Below, piece after piece: positions 18,193-27,066 of a DNA stretch of 64,000 nt. Each line of letters begins with the position of its first letter. The first letter of the stretch is position 1. Source of the stretch: Segniliparus rugosus ATCC BAA-974. Its GTDB lineage: Bacteria; Actinomycetota; Actinomycetes; Mycobacteriales; Mycobacteriaceae. Position numbers and translations under genes: made by a program. The notes beneath the pieces were generated by a model. The model did no database searches, was not told the origin of the DNA, and saw only the letters and a program-made list of their open reading frames with translations. The stretch covers positions 1-64,000 of the forward strand of contig NZ_KI391954.1 of NCBI RefSeq assembly GCF_000185725.2. Direction: 5' to 3'.

Positions 18193-19502
18193 CCGAGCAC
18201 CGCTATCCGCACGCGAAGGTGCATTTCGGAGTGTTCGTCCAAGGGGTGAACCACACGACGATCTGGTCCGACAAGGACTCCGGCTCACAGATCGACTTCG
18301 CGACTTTCCGCGAAATCGCGCAGACCGCCGAGCGCGGCCTCTTCGACGCTTTCTTCCTCGGCGAAGGCCTGCGGTTGCGCGAGCAGCGCGGCCAGATCCA
18401 CGAATTGGATATCGCGGGCCGGCCGGACGCGATCACCGAGCTGGCCGCGCTCGCGGCAATCACCTCCCGCGTCGGGCTGGTCGCCACGCAGAACTGCACG
18501 TACAACGAGCCCGCCGACCTCGCGCGCAGGCTCTCCGGGCTCGACCTGCTCTCCGACGGCAGGGCGGGGTGGAACGCCGTCACCACGGACAACGCGTGGA
18601 CCGGCGAGAACTTCCGCCGGGGCGGTTATCTCGACCACCAGTTCCGCTACGACCGCGCCCGGCAGTTCGTCCAGCTCGCCAAGCAGATCTGGTCCGGCTG
18701 GACCGAGGACGGCGGCAAGGAGGTCGAATTCCGCAGCTCGCAGTTCGACGTGCGGCTCGTCCCGTCGCTGCCGCCGAGCCCGCAAGGAAGGCCGGTGATC
18801 TTCCAGGCGGGGGACTCTTCGGCGGGCCGGGACTTCGCCGCGGCGGAAGCCGATGTGATCTTCTCCGCGCACGGCTCGGACCACGCGGACGCGCTCGCCT
18901 TCGCCGACGACATCCGGGGCCGGCTGCGGTCCTTCGGCAGGCCCGAGGAGGACATCAGGATCCTTCCGGCCACGCAGGTGGTGCTCGCCGAGCGGGAGAG
19001 CGAAGTCGCGGAGAAATTCGACTGGGTGACCCGAGGCCAGGTGACGGGGCAGACCGCGCTCGCGATGGTGTCGCAGGTATGGGGCAAGGACCTCTCGCAC
19101 CTCGACCCCGACGGCCCGCTGCCTTCGGAGGACCCGGTCATCGCGGAGACCTCCCAGACTATGGGCTCGGGGCAAGGCGGCAGGGATCCGCTCGCAGTGG
19201 CGGCAGGATGGCGGGCTCTCGCCGAGGAGAAGGGCGGCCTCTCCATCCGCGAGCTGATCGTGGAGACCGCCACGCAGCGGCGGACCGGCTTTGTCGGCAC
19301 CGCGGCGCAGGTCGCCGACCGGATGGCGCATTTCGTCCGCTCCGGGGCCTGCCACGGGTTCAACATCTCGCCCTACATCGTGCCGGGAGGGCTGGACGAG
19401 ATCGTGGACTGGCTGGTGCCGGCCCTGCAGGAGCGCGGCGTGTACCGCACTGCCTACGAGGGCACGACGCTGCGCGAGCACCTTGGGCTCAGGCCGGTCT
19501 GA
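18189..19502 (+). CDS. LLM-class flavin-dependent monooxygenase (NtaA/SnaA/DszA type)
   Basis: A 437-residue flavin-dependent monooxygenase of the nitrilotriacetate/dibenzothiophene-sulfone group. Family blocks visible are TAERGLFDAFFLGEG, TQNCTYNEPADLARR, SDGRAGWNAVTT, the FRYDRA...E region and the C-terminal NISPYIVPGGLDEIVDWLVPALQ, which is typical of this subgroup. Such enzymes use reduced FMN delivered by a separate reductase; none is next door. It is translationally coupled to the shorter LLM gene (GTG at 18189 overlapping its stop). The substrate is unknown. It converges on hemH. Confidence 0.88.
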   Translation: MTEHRYPHAKVHFGVFVQGVNHTTIWSDKDSGSQIDFATFREIAQTAERGLFDAFFLGEGLRLREQRGQIHELDIAGRPDAITELAALAAITSRVGLVATQNCTYNEPADLARRLSGLDLLSDGRAGWNAVTTDNAWTGENFRRGGYLDHQFRYDRARQFVQLAKQIWSGWTEDGGKEVEFRSSQFDVRLVPSLPPSPQGRPVIFQAGDSSAGRDFAAAEADVIFSAHGSDHADALAFADDIRGRLRSFGRPEEDIRILPATQVVLAERESEVAEKFDWVTRGQVTGQTALAMVSQVWGKDLSHLDPDGPLPSEDPVIAETSQTMGSGQGGRDPLAVAAGWRALAEEKGGLSIRELIVETATQRRTGFVGTAAQVADRMAHFVRSGACHGFNISPYIVPGGLDEIVDWLVPALQERGVYRTAYEGTTLREHLGLRPV

Positions 19503-19655
19503 GGCCGCGCCTTCACAGCTCCGAGCAGTCGGCGGACACCGCCCCGAGCCGGGCGATTCCGGTTGCGGGCGGCCCGTCACGCGCGCGAGCGCGCCGACGC
19601 GGTCTGGCAGTTTTCAGCCGAGCGCTGCGGGTCGCCCCGGCGGACGGGACGTGCG

Positions 19656-20576
19656 CTAGCCCGCTGCCGCGCGAGCAAGCTCCACGACCATCTTGGCGAA
19701 GCGGGGGTCGGGTCCGGGGGTCTTCGCCCGCGCGAGCCGCACGCCGAGCGATTCGGCCAGTGCTTTCGCCTCATTGTCGAGATCCCAGACCACCTCGATG
19801 TGGTCCGAGACGAAGCCGATCGGGCACAGCGCGATATCGCAGACCCCTTGCGCCGCCAGAGACTCGATATGGTCGCAGACGTCCGGCTCCAGCCAAGGGA
19901 CAGACGGCGGCCCTGAGCGCGATTGCCAGACCACGTCGTGCGTGCGCTCGCCGACCGCCCGCGCGACGAGCGCGGCGGCCTCGCGCACTTGTTGCTCGTA
20001 GAGCTCGCGGCCGCCGCTTGCCAGCGGCACCGAATGCGCGGTGAACACGAGGCGCGCGGAGTCGGGCAGCGTCCGCCGCGCCGCGCGCACCGCGTCGGCG
20101 AACGCCTCGACGAACAGGGGATGGTCCCAGAACTGGGGGAGCTTTTCCAGCAGGGGAGCCGCGCCGCCGACCGAAGCGCGGGCCCGCGCGATGTCCTCGC
20201 GGTACTGCTCGTCTCCCGAGTAGCCGCCCCAGGCCGAGGTCGCGAACACCAACGCGCGCCGCACTCCGTCCCGAGCCATCCGCGCGACCGTGTCCTCGAC
20301 GAAGGGATGCCAGTTGCGGTTGCCGAAGTACACCGGCAGATCCCAGGCCTCGGCGGCGAGCTCTTGCTCCACGTTCGCGATGATCTCGCGATTGAGCCTG
20401 TTGATCGGGGAGACCCCGCCGAAGTGGTAGTAGTGCTCGGCGACCTCGGCCAATCGCTCGTCCGGCACGTTGCGGCCCTCGGTCACGCGCCGCAAGAACG
20501 GCATCACCTCATCCGGCCCCTCCGGCCCGCCGAAGGAGAGGAAGAGGAGCGCGTCCGGTGGCGGCGCGTCGGTCAT
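19656..20576 (-). CDS. hemH: Ferrochelatase (coproporphyrin III ferrochelatase type)
   Basis: A 306-residue ferrochelatase inserting Fe2+ into the tetrapyrrole; actinobacterial enzymes act on coproporphyrin III. Motifs are [14 protein letters not shown] at the N-terminus, FGNRNWHPF, the metal-binding histidine in VFTAHSVP and the catalytic glutamate in [11 protein letters not shown]. The length is near 300, shorter than the M. tuberculosis enzyme (about 344). It is the last gene of fabG1-inhA-hemH, starting 10 bases after the inhA stop, the same order as Rv1483-Rv1485. Confidence 0.94.
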   Translation of the reverse strand: MTDAPPPDALLFLSFGGPEGPDEVMPFLRRVTEGRNVPDERLAEVAEHYYHFGGVSPINRLNREIIANVEQELAAEAWDLPVYFGNRNWHPFVEDTVARMARDGVRRALVFATSAWGGYSGDEQYREDIARARASVGGAAPLLEKLPQFWDHPLFVEAFADAVRAARRTLPDSARLVFTAHSVPLASGGRELYEQQVREAAALVARAVGERTHDVVWQSRSGPPSVPWLEPDVCDHIESLAAQGVCDIALCPIGFVSDHIEVVWDLDNEAKALAESLGVRLARAKTPGPDPRFAKMVVELARAAAG

Positions 20577-20586
20577 CGGCGACAGC

Positions 20587-21378
20587 TCAGCCTGCGACCG
20601 AGTGGACGCCGCCGTCGACGTAGATGATCGAGCCGGTGGTGCCGGGCAGCCAGTCCGAGAGCAGCGCGACGGCGGTCTTGGCGACCGGGGTGCGGTCCTC
20701 GACGTCCCAGCCGATGGGGGCGCGGTTGTTCCAGCCCTCGTTAAGGTCCTTCACGCCCTTGCCGAGGTTCTCCTCGGCACTGCCGATGGCCTTCATCGCG
20801 ATGGTCGAGATCGGGCCCGCGCAGACCAGGTTCGAGCGGATCTTCTTCTGATGGCCGACGTTGTACGCGACGTACTCGTTCACCGACTCCAGAGCGCGCT
20901 TCGCCACGCCCATCCAGTTGTAGAACGGCACCGCCCGCGAGCAGTCGAAGTCGAGGCCGACGAGGGACGACCCCTCGCCCAGCACCGGCAGGAGCGCCTG
21001 GGCGAGTGCAGCGTAGGAGTACGCGGAGATCTCAAGGGCCGGGCCGACGTCGGCCCAGGTGGCTCCCATGAAGCTCTCGAAGGTGGGCCGAGGCGCGAAG
21101 GCGATGGAGTGCACCGCGCCGTGGATCCCGTCCGGGGCGTGCTCGCGGACCTTGTCGGCGAGGCTGTCCAAGTGCTCCCGGTTCTGCACGTCCAGCTCGA
21201 TGAGCGGCGCGGGCTCGGGCAGGCGCTTGGCGATGGCCTCGACGAGGCGCAGGCGGCCGAAGCCGGTCAGCACGAGCTTGGCCCCTTCCTCCTGAGCCTT
21301 CTTCGCGATGGAGAAGGCGATGGAGGAGTCATGGATGATGCCGGAGACCAGGATGGTCTTGCCGTCGAGAAGTCCCAT
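20587..21378 (-). CDS. inhA: NADH-dependent enoyl-ACP reductase InhA
   Basis: A 263-residue FAS-II enoyl-ACP reductase, the target of activated isoniazid and ethionamide in mycobacteria. The N-terminal [11 protein letters not shown] is the nucleotide-binding loop, HSIAFAP carries the equivalent of Ser94, YNWMGVAK the catalytic Tyr-Lys pair, and [16 protein letters not shown] the conserved C-terminal block. The residues corresponding to the common resistance positions (Ile21, Ser94) read as wild type. It is slightly shorter than the M. tuberculosis protein (269). It lies 32 bases after fabG1 and 10 bases before hemH. Confidence 0.95.
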   Translation of the reverse strand: MGLLDGKTILVSGIIHDSSIAFSIAKKAQEEGAKLVLTGFGRLRLVEAIAKRLPEPAPLIELDVQNREHLDSLADKVREHAPDGIHGAVHSIAFAPRPTFESFMGATWADVGPALEISAYSYAALAQALLPVLGEGSSLVGLDFDCSRAVPFYNWMGVAKRALESVNEYVAYNVGHQKKIRSNLVCAGPISTIAMKAIGSAEENLGKGVKDLNEGWNNRAPIGWDVEDRTPVAKTAVALLSDWLPGTTGSIIYVDGGVHSVAG

Positions 21379-21410
21379 TGGGTGTTCCTTTTCTCTCTGT
21401 CAGGGAGTGA

Positions 21411-22136
21411 TCAGTGGCCCATGCCCTGGCCGCCGTCGACCGGGATGACGGTGCCGGTGACGAACGAGGAGTCGGGCCCGGCGAGGAAGCTCGCCACGCC
21501 CGCGACTTCCTCGGGCTGGCCGATCCTGGCCATCGGGATGCGGGGCATGACCACCTCGAGGACCTTCGGGTCCAAGCCGTTGGTCATGTCGGTGTCGATG
21601 AAGCCCGGCGCGATGACGTTGGAGGTGATGCTGCGCGAGCCCAGCTCCCAGGTGAGCGAGCGGGCGAGGCCGACGAGCCCCGCCTTTGACGCGGCGTAGT
21701 TCGTCTGGCCCTGCGCGCCGGAGAGGCCGACGAGGGAGCCGATGAAGATGAGCCGTCCCCACTTGTTCTTGATCATGCCGCGGGAGGCGCGCTTGGCGAC
21801 CCGGTACGCGCCCATCAGGTTGGCGTTGAGGACTTTTTCGAACTGCTCGTCAGAAAGTTTGATGATGAGCATGTTGGCGACGATGCCCGCGTTGGAGACC
21901 AGCACCTCGACCGGGCCCTGGTGCTCCTCGACCTGCGTGAACGCCTGGTCGATCGATTCCGTGCTCGTCACGTCGCACCGCACGCCGAACAGGCCGAGCT
22001 CCTCCGGCGGCCCGGACTCGCGGTAAGTGACCGCGACCCGGTGCCCGTCCGCCCGCAGGCGTTTGGCGATGGCGAGGCCGATGCCTCGGTTCCCTCCGGT
22101 GACCAGGACTGAACGACTGGGGGCAGCATCTGTCAT
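21411..22136 (-). CDS. fabG1: 3-oxoacyl-ACP reductase FabG1 (MabA)
   Basis: A 241-residue short-chain dehydrogenase acting in FAS-II on long-chain 3-ketoacyl-ACP. Motifs are the NADPH-binding TGGNRGIG, NAG near residue 90, catalytic Ser in FIGSLVGL, and YAASK with the Tyr/Lys pair; the C-terminus VIPVDGGQGMGH matches the MabA ending. The frame extends upstream, but ATG 22136 is chosen because it gives the family length and lies 7 bases after a TAGGTT box. First gene of fabG1-inhA-hemH. Confidence 0.95.
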   Translation of the reverse strand: MTDAAPSRSVLVTGGNRGIGLAIAKRLRADGHRVAVTYRESGPPEELGLFGVRCDVTSTESIDQAFTQVEEHQGPVEVLVSNAGIVANMLIIKLSDEQFEKVLNANLMGAYRVAKRASRGMIKNKWGRLIFIGSLVGLSGAQGQTNYAASKAGLVGLARSLTWELGSRSITSNVIAPGFIDTDMTNGLDPKVLEVVMPRIPMARIGQPEEVAGVASFLAGPDSSFVTGTVIPVDGGQGMGH

Positions 22137-22143
22137 GCGAGAA

Positions 22144-22173
22144 AACCTAACGTGCCGGACTGCGTCGAGGCAA
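22144..22173 (-). promoter_or_regulatory. Promoter of fabG1-inhA-hemH (leaderless type)
   Basis: On the minus strand TTGCCT (22168-22173) and TAGGTT (22144-22149) are spaced by 18 bases, and the ATG follows 7 bases after the -10 box. The -10 box thus occupies positions -13 to -8 from the start codon, the same place as the M. tuberculosis fabG1 promoter positions (-8, -15) known for isoniazid-resistance mutations. Confidence 0.6.
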
Positions 22174-22199
22174 ACCGCCACGCCACGGGGAGTTTCTTG

Positions 22200-23231
22200 T
22201 TATGGCAAGGAACGGTTGAAAAGGAAGCTCGCGCCCGCAGCCCCCGCGACGAGGACGGTGCCGCACAACGCCCAGACCCTGCTGGACTCGGAGCGGACGT
22301 TCTCATAACCGATGTCCTCGTTGAGCGACTGGTAGATCTGGGCCAACTCGCCTTGCGATTCCGCGGGGAAGAACCGGCAGCTGTTGCCAGGGCTGTTGGA
22401 GAGGTCGGAGATCTTTTTGAGCGACTCCAGGTCCACCGGCACCTCGTCCACCTGGTTGTCGAGGGTGATCTTCCCCGCTTTGGTGCCGAAGGCGACGGTG
22501 CAGACGGGGACGTGCTTCTCTTTCGCGGTGCGGGCGGCGGCGTAGGCGCCGCGCGGGGCGTTGAGGTCGTCGGGCACGGTCTCCTTGCCGTCGGAGACCA
22601 GCACGATCCGCGCGGGCGGGGCGTGGTTCTTGCCGCCAAGCGCGCCCGCGATGGTCTCGATCTGTTGCAGCGCGGTGTAGATGCCTTCGCCGGTCGCGGT
22701 CTGCTTCTCCAGCTTGTCTGGGCGGATCATCTGGTCGATGACCTTCTTCGCGGTCTCGTGGTCGGTGGAGGGCCGCACGAGCGGCTGCGCGTTCCCCGCG
22801 AACGTCACCACGCCCAGCTGCACGGTCGGGGCCATGCCGTCCACGAACTTGATCGCGGCGGCGCGGGCGGCTTCGACCCTGCTGGGCTTCACGTCGGTGG
22901 CGCGCATGGACTCCGAGATGTCCAGCAGCAGGATGACCGTCGCCTGGTTCTTCGCGACCTGGGACACCGCCGTGGGGCCCGCGAGCGCGACCGTGAGGAA
23001 CAAGAGCCCCGCCACCAGCACCGCCGAGGGGATGTAGCGGACCAGCTTCGGGCGCCTCGGAGCGATTTTGTCCAGCAGCTCGGTGTTCGCGAACTGCTCG
23101 TAGCGCCGTTTGCGCAGGATTTGCGCGCCGATGTAACCCGCAAGGACCGCTGCCACCACGAAGAGGAGCAGGTACCACATTCCGTGCATGGGCGAGAACG
23201 GGTTGCCGAACCTGTTCGAGGTGTCTGTCAT
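22200..23231 (-). CDS. VWA-domain membrane protein (Rv1481 family)
   Basis: A 343-residue membrane-anchored von Willebrand factor A protein. Two N-terminal helices (about 19-40 and 66-87) and one C-terminal helix (about 318-337) flank a VWA domain with a complete metal-ion-dependent adhesion site DISES near residue 103 and a later VSDGKETVPD. In M. tuberculosis the equivalent gene (Rv1481) follows moxR1 and a DUF58 gene and precedes fabG1. Here the fabG1 neighbour is kept, but the MoxR and DUF58 genes are absent upstream; a different MoxR operon starts at 28200. Confidence 0.88.
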   Translation of the reverse strand: MTDTSNRFGNPFSPMHGMWYLLLFVVAAVLAGYIGAQILRKRRYEQFANTELLDKIAPRRPKLVRYIPSAVLVAGLLFLTVALAGPTAVSQVAKNQATVILLLDISESMRATDVKPSRVEAARAAAIKFVDGMAPTVQLGVVTFAGNAQPLVRPSTDHETAKKVIDQMIRPDKLEKQTATGEGIYTALQQIETIAGALGGKNHAPPARIVLVSDGKETVPDDLNAPRGAYAAARTAKEKHVPVCTVAFGTKAGKITLDNQVDEVPVDLESLKKISDLSNSPGNSCRFFPAESQGELAQIYQSLNEDIGYENVRSESSRVWALCGTVLVAGAAGASFLFNRSLP

Positions 23232-23309
23232 CGGCGAAGCTCTCCCGGTTGCATGTGGCCAGGGTACCAGGGGAGGCTGATCGGCGGATCTGGTCTGTTG
23301 GCGGCGAAT

Positions 23310-23993
23310 TCAACGCCGCGCCTCGATCATCAACCCGCTCTCGACCTGGTCGGCGACTTTGTCCGCGATCTCGGGATCGGGCTCGTCCTCGGCGGACAGG
23401 GGGTAGTCCCAGCTGTACCGGCCACAGATCTGCACGAGGTATGTCTTCCCGTCGTGCTCGACCAGCGCTTCGCGAACCGTGTGTTCGGTCGCGGAACAGA
23501 GAATGTCGCCGGCTCGTTGTTCGGCCCGTTTTCTGACGAACCAAGACGGATAGGCTTGATAATCGTCGGGGTCGTCGGAGACGAGAGCCTCGGTCGTCCC
23601 CGCCGCCGCGTCCGTCGACGCATGGCGATGGTCGTCGTCGAACGCGTCGCGCAGCGTCCTCGGGTCTTTCGCGGTGTAGACCAGCAGGGAGACCGAGGCG
23701 AAGGAGCCTTCGCCTGTGGGCAGGTCTTGTTGCGGCGTGCCGTATTCATTGGCGGCAAGCTCCGGCCAACCGTCGGCCTCGCGCAATGACAACGACAGGC
23801 CGGGTATCTGGTCGGGGCGCACGCCTTGGATCTGGGAAGGGGAGAGCTGTATGGGCAACTGGTCGAGCGGGCACTGCGCGATGCGGTAGAAAGAATCGGA
23901 GCCTGGGCCGTCGTCGTCGGCCCAGGCTTGGCCCGGAGCCACGAGTGCGCCGAAGCAGAGCCAGGCGACGACGCTTGCGATGACTTTTCCCAC
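23310..23993 (-). CDS. Secreted protein of unknown function (227 aa)
   Basis: No family recognised. A signal peptide (1-25, cleavage after AWA) is followed by an acidic mature protein with four cysteines (AQCPL, LCSAT, ICGRY and one in the leader region of the mature chain is lacking, so three lie in the mature part). A central YTAKDPRTLRDAF and C-terminal YLVQICGRYSW give a pattern like the extracellular lipoprotein-type domains of actinobacteria, but there is no lipobox. The GTG start has a GGGAGGGAG ribosome binding site. It lies 78 bases upstream of the VWA gene on the same strand. Confidence 0.7.
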   Translation of the reverse strand: MGKVIASVVAWLCFGALVAPGQAWADDDGPGSDSFYRIAQCPLDQLPIQLSPSQIQGVRPDQIPGLSLSLREADGWPELAANEYGTPQQDLPTGEGSFASVSLLVYTAKDPRTLRDAFDDDHRHASTDAAAGTTEALVSDDPDDYQAYPSWFVRKRAEQRAGDILCSATEHTVREALVEHDGKTYLVQICGRYSWDYPLSAEDEPDPEIADKVADQVESGLMIEARR

Positions 23994-24051
23994 GAGACTC
24001 CCTCCCCGAACCGTTCTCGCCAGCGTAACACCCGCGAGTGCCCCGCTCGGC

Positions 24052-24792
24052 TTAGCGCAAGCCCCGCAACGTCGCGTCCATCTCCCACACCAGGATCTCG
24101 GCCTCCGCCGTCGCGACGACGCGCAGGGGGCCTGCCGCCGTCAGCCGCGCGGCGTCGCCTTGGCCGAGCGCCTCCGAAGCCTCCAGCGCCACCGCGCCCT
24201 TCGCGACGAAAAGATGCGCGAACGGCGCGTCCGGCAGCGTCACGGCCTCGCCAGCGCTCAGCCTGGCCACATGCAGGGCGGCGTGCGAGCTCGCGATCCG
24301 CACGGCGGCCTCGTCGCGATGTTTCGCCATCCCAGAGGCGACCACCGCGAACCGTCCGTCCAGCTCGGAGCCCCCCATCTCGGCCTGCTCGTAGCCGGGG
24401 TCGAGGCCGGTCTCGTCGGGCGGGACCCACATCTGCACGAAACGCACGTCGTGGTCCTCGCCGGGCGCGCCGCCGTTCTTCTCGGAATGCAGGATGCCTC
24501 GCCCCGCCGTCATCCGCTGGGCGAGACCGGGGACGATCCTCCCCGTGTGGCCCGCCGAGTCCCGGTGCTCCAGCGCGCCGTCGAGGACCCAGGTGACGAT
24601 CTCCATGTTCTGGTGCGGATGCGTCGCGAAGCCTCTCCTCGGGCGCACAGTGTCGTCGTTGTTCACCAAGAGCACGCCGAAGTGGGTGTTGTCCGGGTCG
24701 TAATGGTCGCCGAACGAGAAGCTGTGCCGACTGTCGAGCCAGTCGAGCCTGGTGCGAAGCCGGTCGCCCGCGCGGCGGACGTCGAGCGTCAT
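24052..24792 (-). CDS. Pirin-family protein (bicupin)
   Basis: A 246-residue pirin. The N-terminal cupin has the metal ligands in HPHQNMEIV and GILHSEKN (two His, then His and Glu), and RHSFSFGDHYDP is a family signature. Bacterial pirins are iron-containing; some act as quercetin dioxygenases and others as regulators, so the role here is open. A TAGCCT box lies 6 bases before the ATG, so the message is probably leaderless. It is adjacent to, and on the same strand as, the acrA1-type gene upstream. Confidence 0.9.
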   Translation of the reverse strand: MTLDVRRAGDRLRTRLDWLDSRHSFSFGDHYDPDNTHFGVLLVNNDDTVRPRRGFATHPHQNMEIVTWVLDGALEHRDSAGHTGRIVPGLAQRMTAGRGILHSEKNGGAPGEDHDVRFVQMWVPPDETGLDPGYEQAEMGGSELDGRFAVVASGMAKHRDEAAVRIASSHAALHVARLSAGEAVTLPDAPFAHLFVAKGAVALEASEALGQGDAARLTAAGPLRVVATAEAEILVWEMDATLRGLR

Positions 24793-24814
24793 ACGGACAG
24801 GCTACTCGCGCCGC

Positions 24815-26932
24815 TCACCAGTGGACGGGGAGGAGGAGGTTCGCGACGCGTCTGCCGTAGTGGTTCAGGCGCAGCTTGCGCGCCCCTCGGCGGATTCTGT
24901 TCATGACGGGGTTCGCGTTGTGCGGGATCGCCGAGGGCGCGCGCCGCTCTTGGAGCTCGATCTCGTCCCCGGACAGTTGCCCGGCGGCGGCCAGCGACTC
25001 CTCTTCGCTCAGGAAGTGCTGGTGCAGCAGCCATGCGTTGAGCTTCGGGAAGAAGATCCGGAAAAGCTCCGCGCCGGTGCCCATCGGGGTGTCGATCTGG
25101 GCGGGCCGCTCGACCATGCCGCGCAGGACCATGGCCGCCGCTTTCTCCGGAGTCGCGGCCCGAACGGTCTGGTAGTCCTCGGTCGGGGCGATCATCGGGG
25201 TGCGGATGAGCGGCATCCGGATGTTGGTGAACGTGATGTTGTCCGAGAAGACTTCGGCGGCGACGCAGTCGCTGAAGCCCTCCAACGCGGTCTTCGAGGC
25301 GATATACGCGGAGAACCTGCTGATGCGCGACTGCACGCCGACCGTCGTGACGTTCACGATGTGCCCGCAGCGGCGGGCGCGCATCCTCGGCAGGAGGGCC
25401 AGGATGAGCCGCGCCGCGCCGTAGTAGTTGATCGCGATGGTGCGTTCGAGGTCGTGGAAGCGCCCCAGCGTCTTGTCGGCGGTGCGCCGGATCGACCGCC
25501 CCGCGTTGTTCACCAGGATGTCCACGTGGTCGTGGTCGGCGAGCACGGTCTTGACCAGGAGGTCGGCCGCGTCGGGGTCGGTGATGTCGCAGACGTACGG
25601 GTGCGCGGTCCCGCCCTTGGCGCGGATCTCCTCGGCGACCACGTCCAAGTCTTCTCCGCTGCGGGCGACGAGCAGGACGACCGCGCCTTTCTCGGCGGAT
25701 TTGATCGCGGTGGCGCGTCCGATGCCAGAAGAGGCCCCGGTGACGAGCACGACTTTGCCGACGAGCGGTCCGTCCGGATGCGGCCGGTCGAAGCGGTACG
25801 GATCGAGGTTGTCGTGCCAGTAGTCCCAGATCTTCGGGCCGTAGCTGGCGAGGGCGGGGCAGCGCACCCCGTCCGGGGCGAGGGCGGCCTCGGTCTCGGC
25901 GGCGGCGAAGGTCGTCGGAATCCCCATGAGGTCGAAGACGTCCGGCGGGATGTGGTTGCCCCGGAACCACAGGTCGCGAGCCGTGCTCAACGCCTTGCTG
26001 CGCAGCAGCGCCAAGAACGGGTCGACCAACGGCTTGGGGATGGAGAAGGCCCGCCTCGGCCCGCCGATCGCCGGGGCGAGCGCCCGGTAGAGCTCGGCGA
26101 ACGGCTGCATCTTCGGGCTCACGAGGTGGAAGACGCGCTGTCCGGAGGCCCCCGGCGCGGTGGAGGAATGGATCAGCGCCACGATCCCGTCTGCGACGAA
26201 ATCCACCGGGACGTAGTTCTGCGGGCCCACGTCGGGGATCAAGAGCGGCAGGAGCTTGGGCAGTTTCGCGAGCCGGGCGAGCATCGGGAAGAAGTAGTAC
26301 GGGCCGTCGATTTTGTCGATCGCCCCGGTGCGCGAGTCGCCGAGCACGGCGGACGGCCGGTACACCCGCCAGGTGAGGTCGACGGCCTCGCGGACCAGCC
26401 GCTCCGCTTCGAATTTCGTCTCTTGGTACGAGTTGAAGAAGCCTTGGCCGAGGTCGAAGTCTTCTTCGGTGAACTCGCCTCGGCGATCCCCGGCCACAGC
26501 GGTGGACGAGACGTGGTGCAGCGCGGCTCCGAGCTGGCGGGCCACCGCGATCGCGTTGCGGGTGCCTTCGACGTTCGTCGCGCGGTTGACCGGCTCCGGT
26601 GCGGCCATGTCGTAGCTCGCGGCGAGGTGCACGAGATGGTCCACACGGGGAAGAGCTGCGCCGGCGGGAGAGACGTCCAGGCCGAAACCAGGCTCGGTGA
26701 TGTCGCCGACCAGCGCGAAGACGCGGTCCCCGCCTGGCAAGGCGGCTTTGAGCTTGTCGAGTTTTTGCACGGACTCGTGTCGGACCAGAGCGTGGACCAC
26801 GGCTCCAGGGTCGCGTTCCAGCAGCCGTGCGATGACGTTGCGGCCGATGAAACCGGTCCCCCCGGTCACGAGGTACCGCGTGGCAGAGGCGGACGGAGCA
26901 TCGGGCAGGTCGGCGGGCGGGGGCGTAGACAT
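24815..26932 (-). CDS. acrA1: Two-domain fatty acyl/thioester reductase (AcrA1 type)
   Basis: A 705-residue fusion of two short-chain dehydrogenase folds. The N-terminal half (about 15-370) is an extended SDR of the thioester-reductase kind with TGGTGFIGRN and the catalytic YQETK. The C-terminal half (about 395-640) is a classical SDR with TGASSGIGRAT, NNAG and YIASK. This architecture is that of M. tuberculosis AcrA1 (Rv3391) and related fatty acyl-CoA reductases, which reduce acyl-CoA to aldehyde or alcohol for wax and other lipids. ATG 26932 is preferred to an upstream in-frame TTG. It is divergent from the esterase-like gene. Confidence 0.85.
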   Translation of the reverse strand: MSTPPPADLPDAPSASATRYLVTGGTGFIGRNVIARLLERDPGAVVHALVRHESVQKLDKLKAALPGGDRVFALVGDITEPGFGLDVSPAGAALPRVDHLVHLAASYDMAAPEPVNRATNVEGTRNAIAVARQLGAALHHVSSTAVAGDRRGEFTEEDFDLGQGFFNSYQETKFEAERLVREAVDLTWRVYRPSAVLGDSRTGAIDKIDGPYYFFPMLARLAKLPKLLPLLIPDVGPQNYVPVDFVADGIVALIHSSTAPGASGQRVFHLVSPKMQPFAELYRALAPAIGGPRRAFSIPKPLVDPFLALLRSKALSTARDLWFRGNHIPPDVFDLMGIPTTFAAAETEAALAPDGVRCPALASYGPKIWDYWHDNLDPYRFDRPHPDGPLVGKVVLVTGASSGIGRATAIKSAEKGAVVLLVARSGEDLDVVAEEIRAKGGTAHPYVCDITDPDAADLLVKTVLADHDHVDILVNNAGRSIRRTADKTLGRFHDLERTIAINYYGAARLILALLPRMRARRCGHIVNVTTVGVQSRISRFSAYIASKTALEGFSDCVAAEVFSDNITFTNIRMPLIRTPMIAPTEDYQTVRAATPEKAAAMVLRGMVERPAQIDTPMGTGAELFRIFFPKLNAWLLHQHFLSEEESLAAAGQLSGDEIELQERRAPSAIPHNANPVMNRIRRGARKLRLNHYGRRVANLLLPVHW

Positions 26933-27053
26933 GGGCGGGCGGCGCTCCTGGATCGTGGTTGACAACAAAGTTATAGAGCTTGTACCAGCAATCTACCGCG
27001 GCGGCGTGACACGTTATCGGCGACGGGTTTCGCGCATCTGACGCCCGATCCTT

Positions 27054-27066
27054 TACGCTGACATGT
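27054..27066 (+). promoter_or_regulatory. Leaderless promoter of the esterase-like gene
   Basis: TACGCT at 27054-27059 followed by 7 bases and then GTG 27067, with no ribosome binding site. This fits a leaderless message starting on the GTG. Confidence 0.5.
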
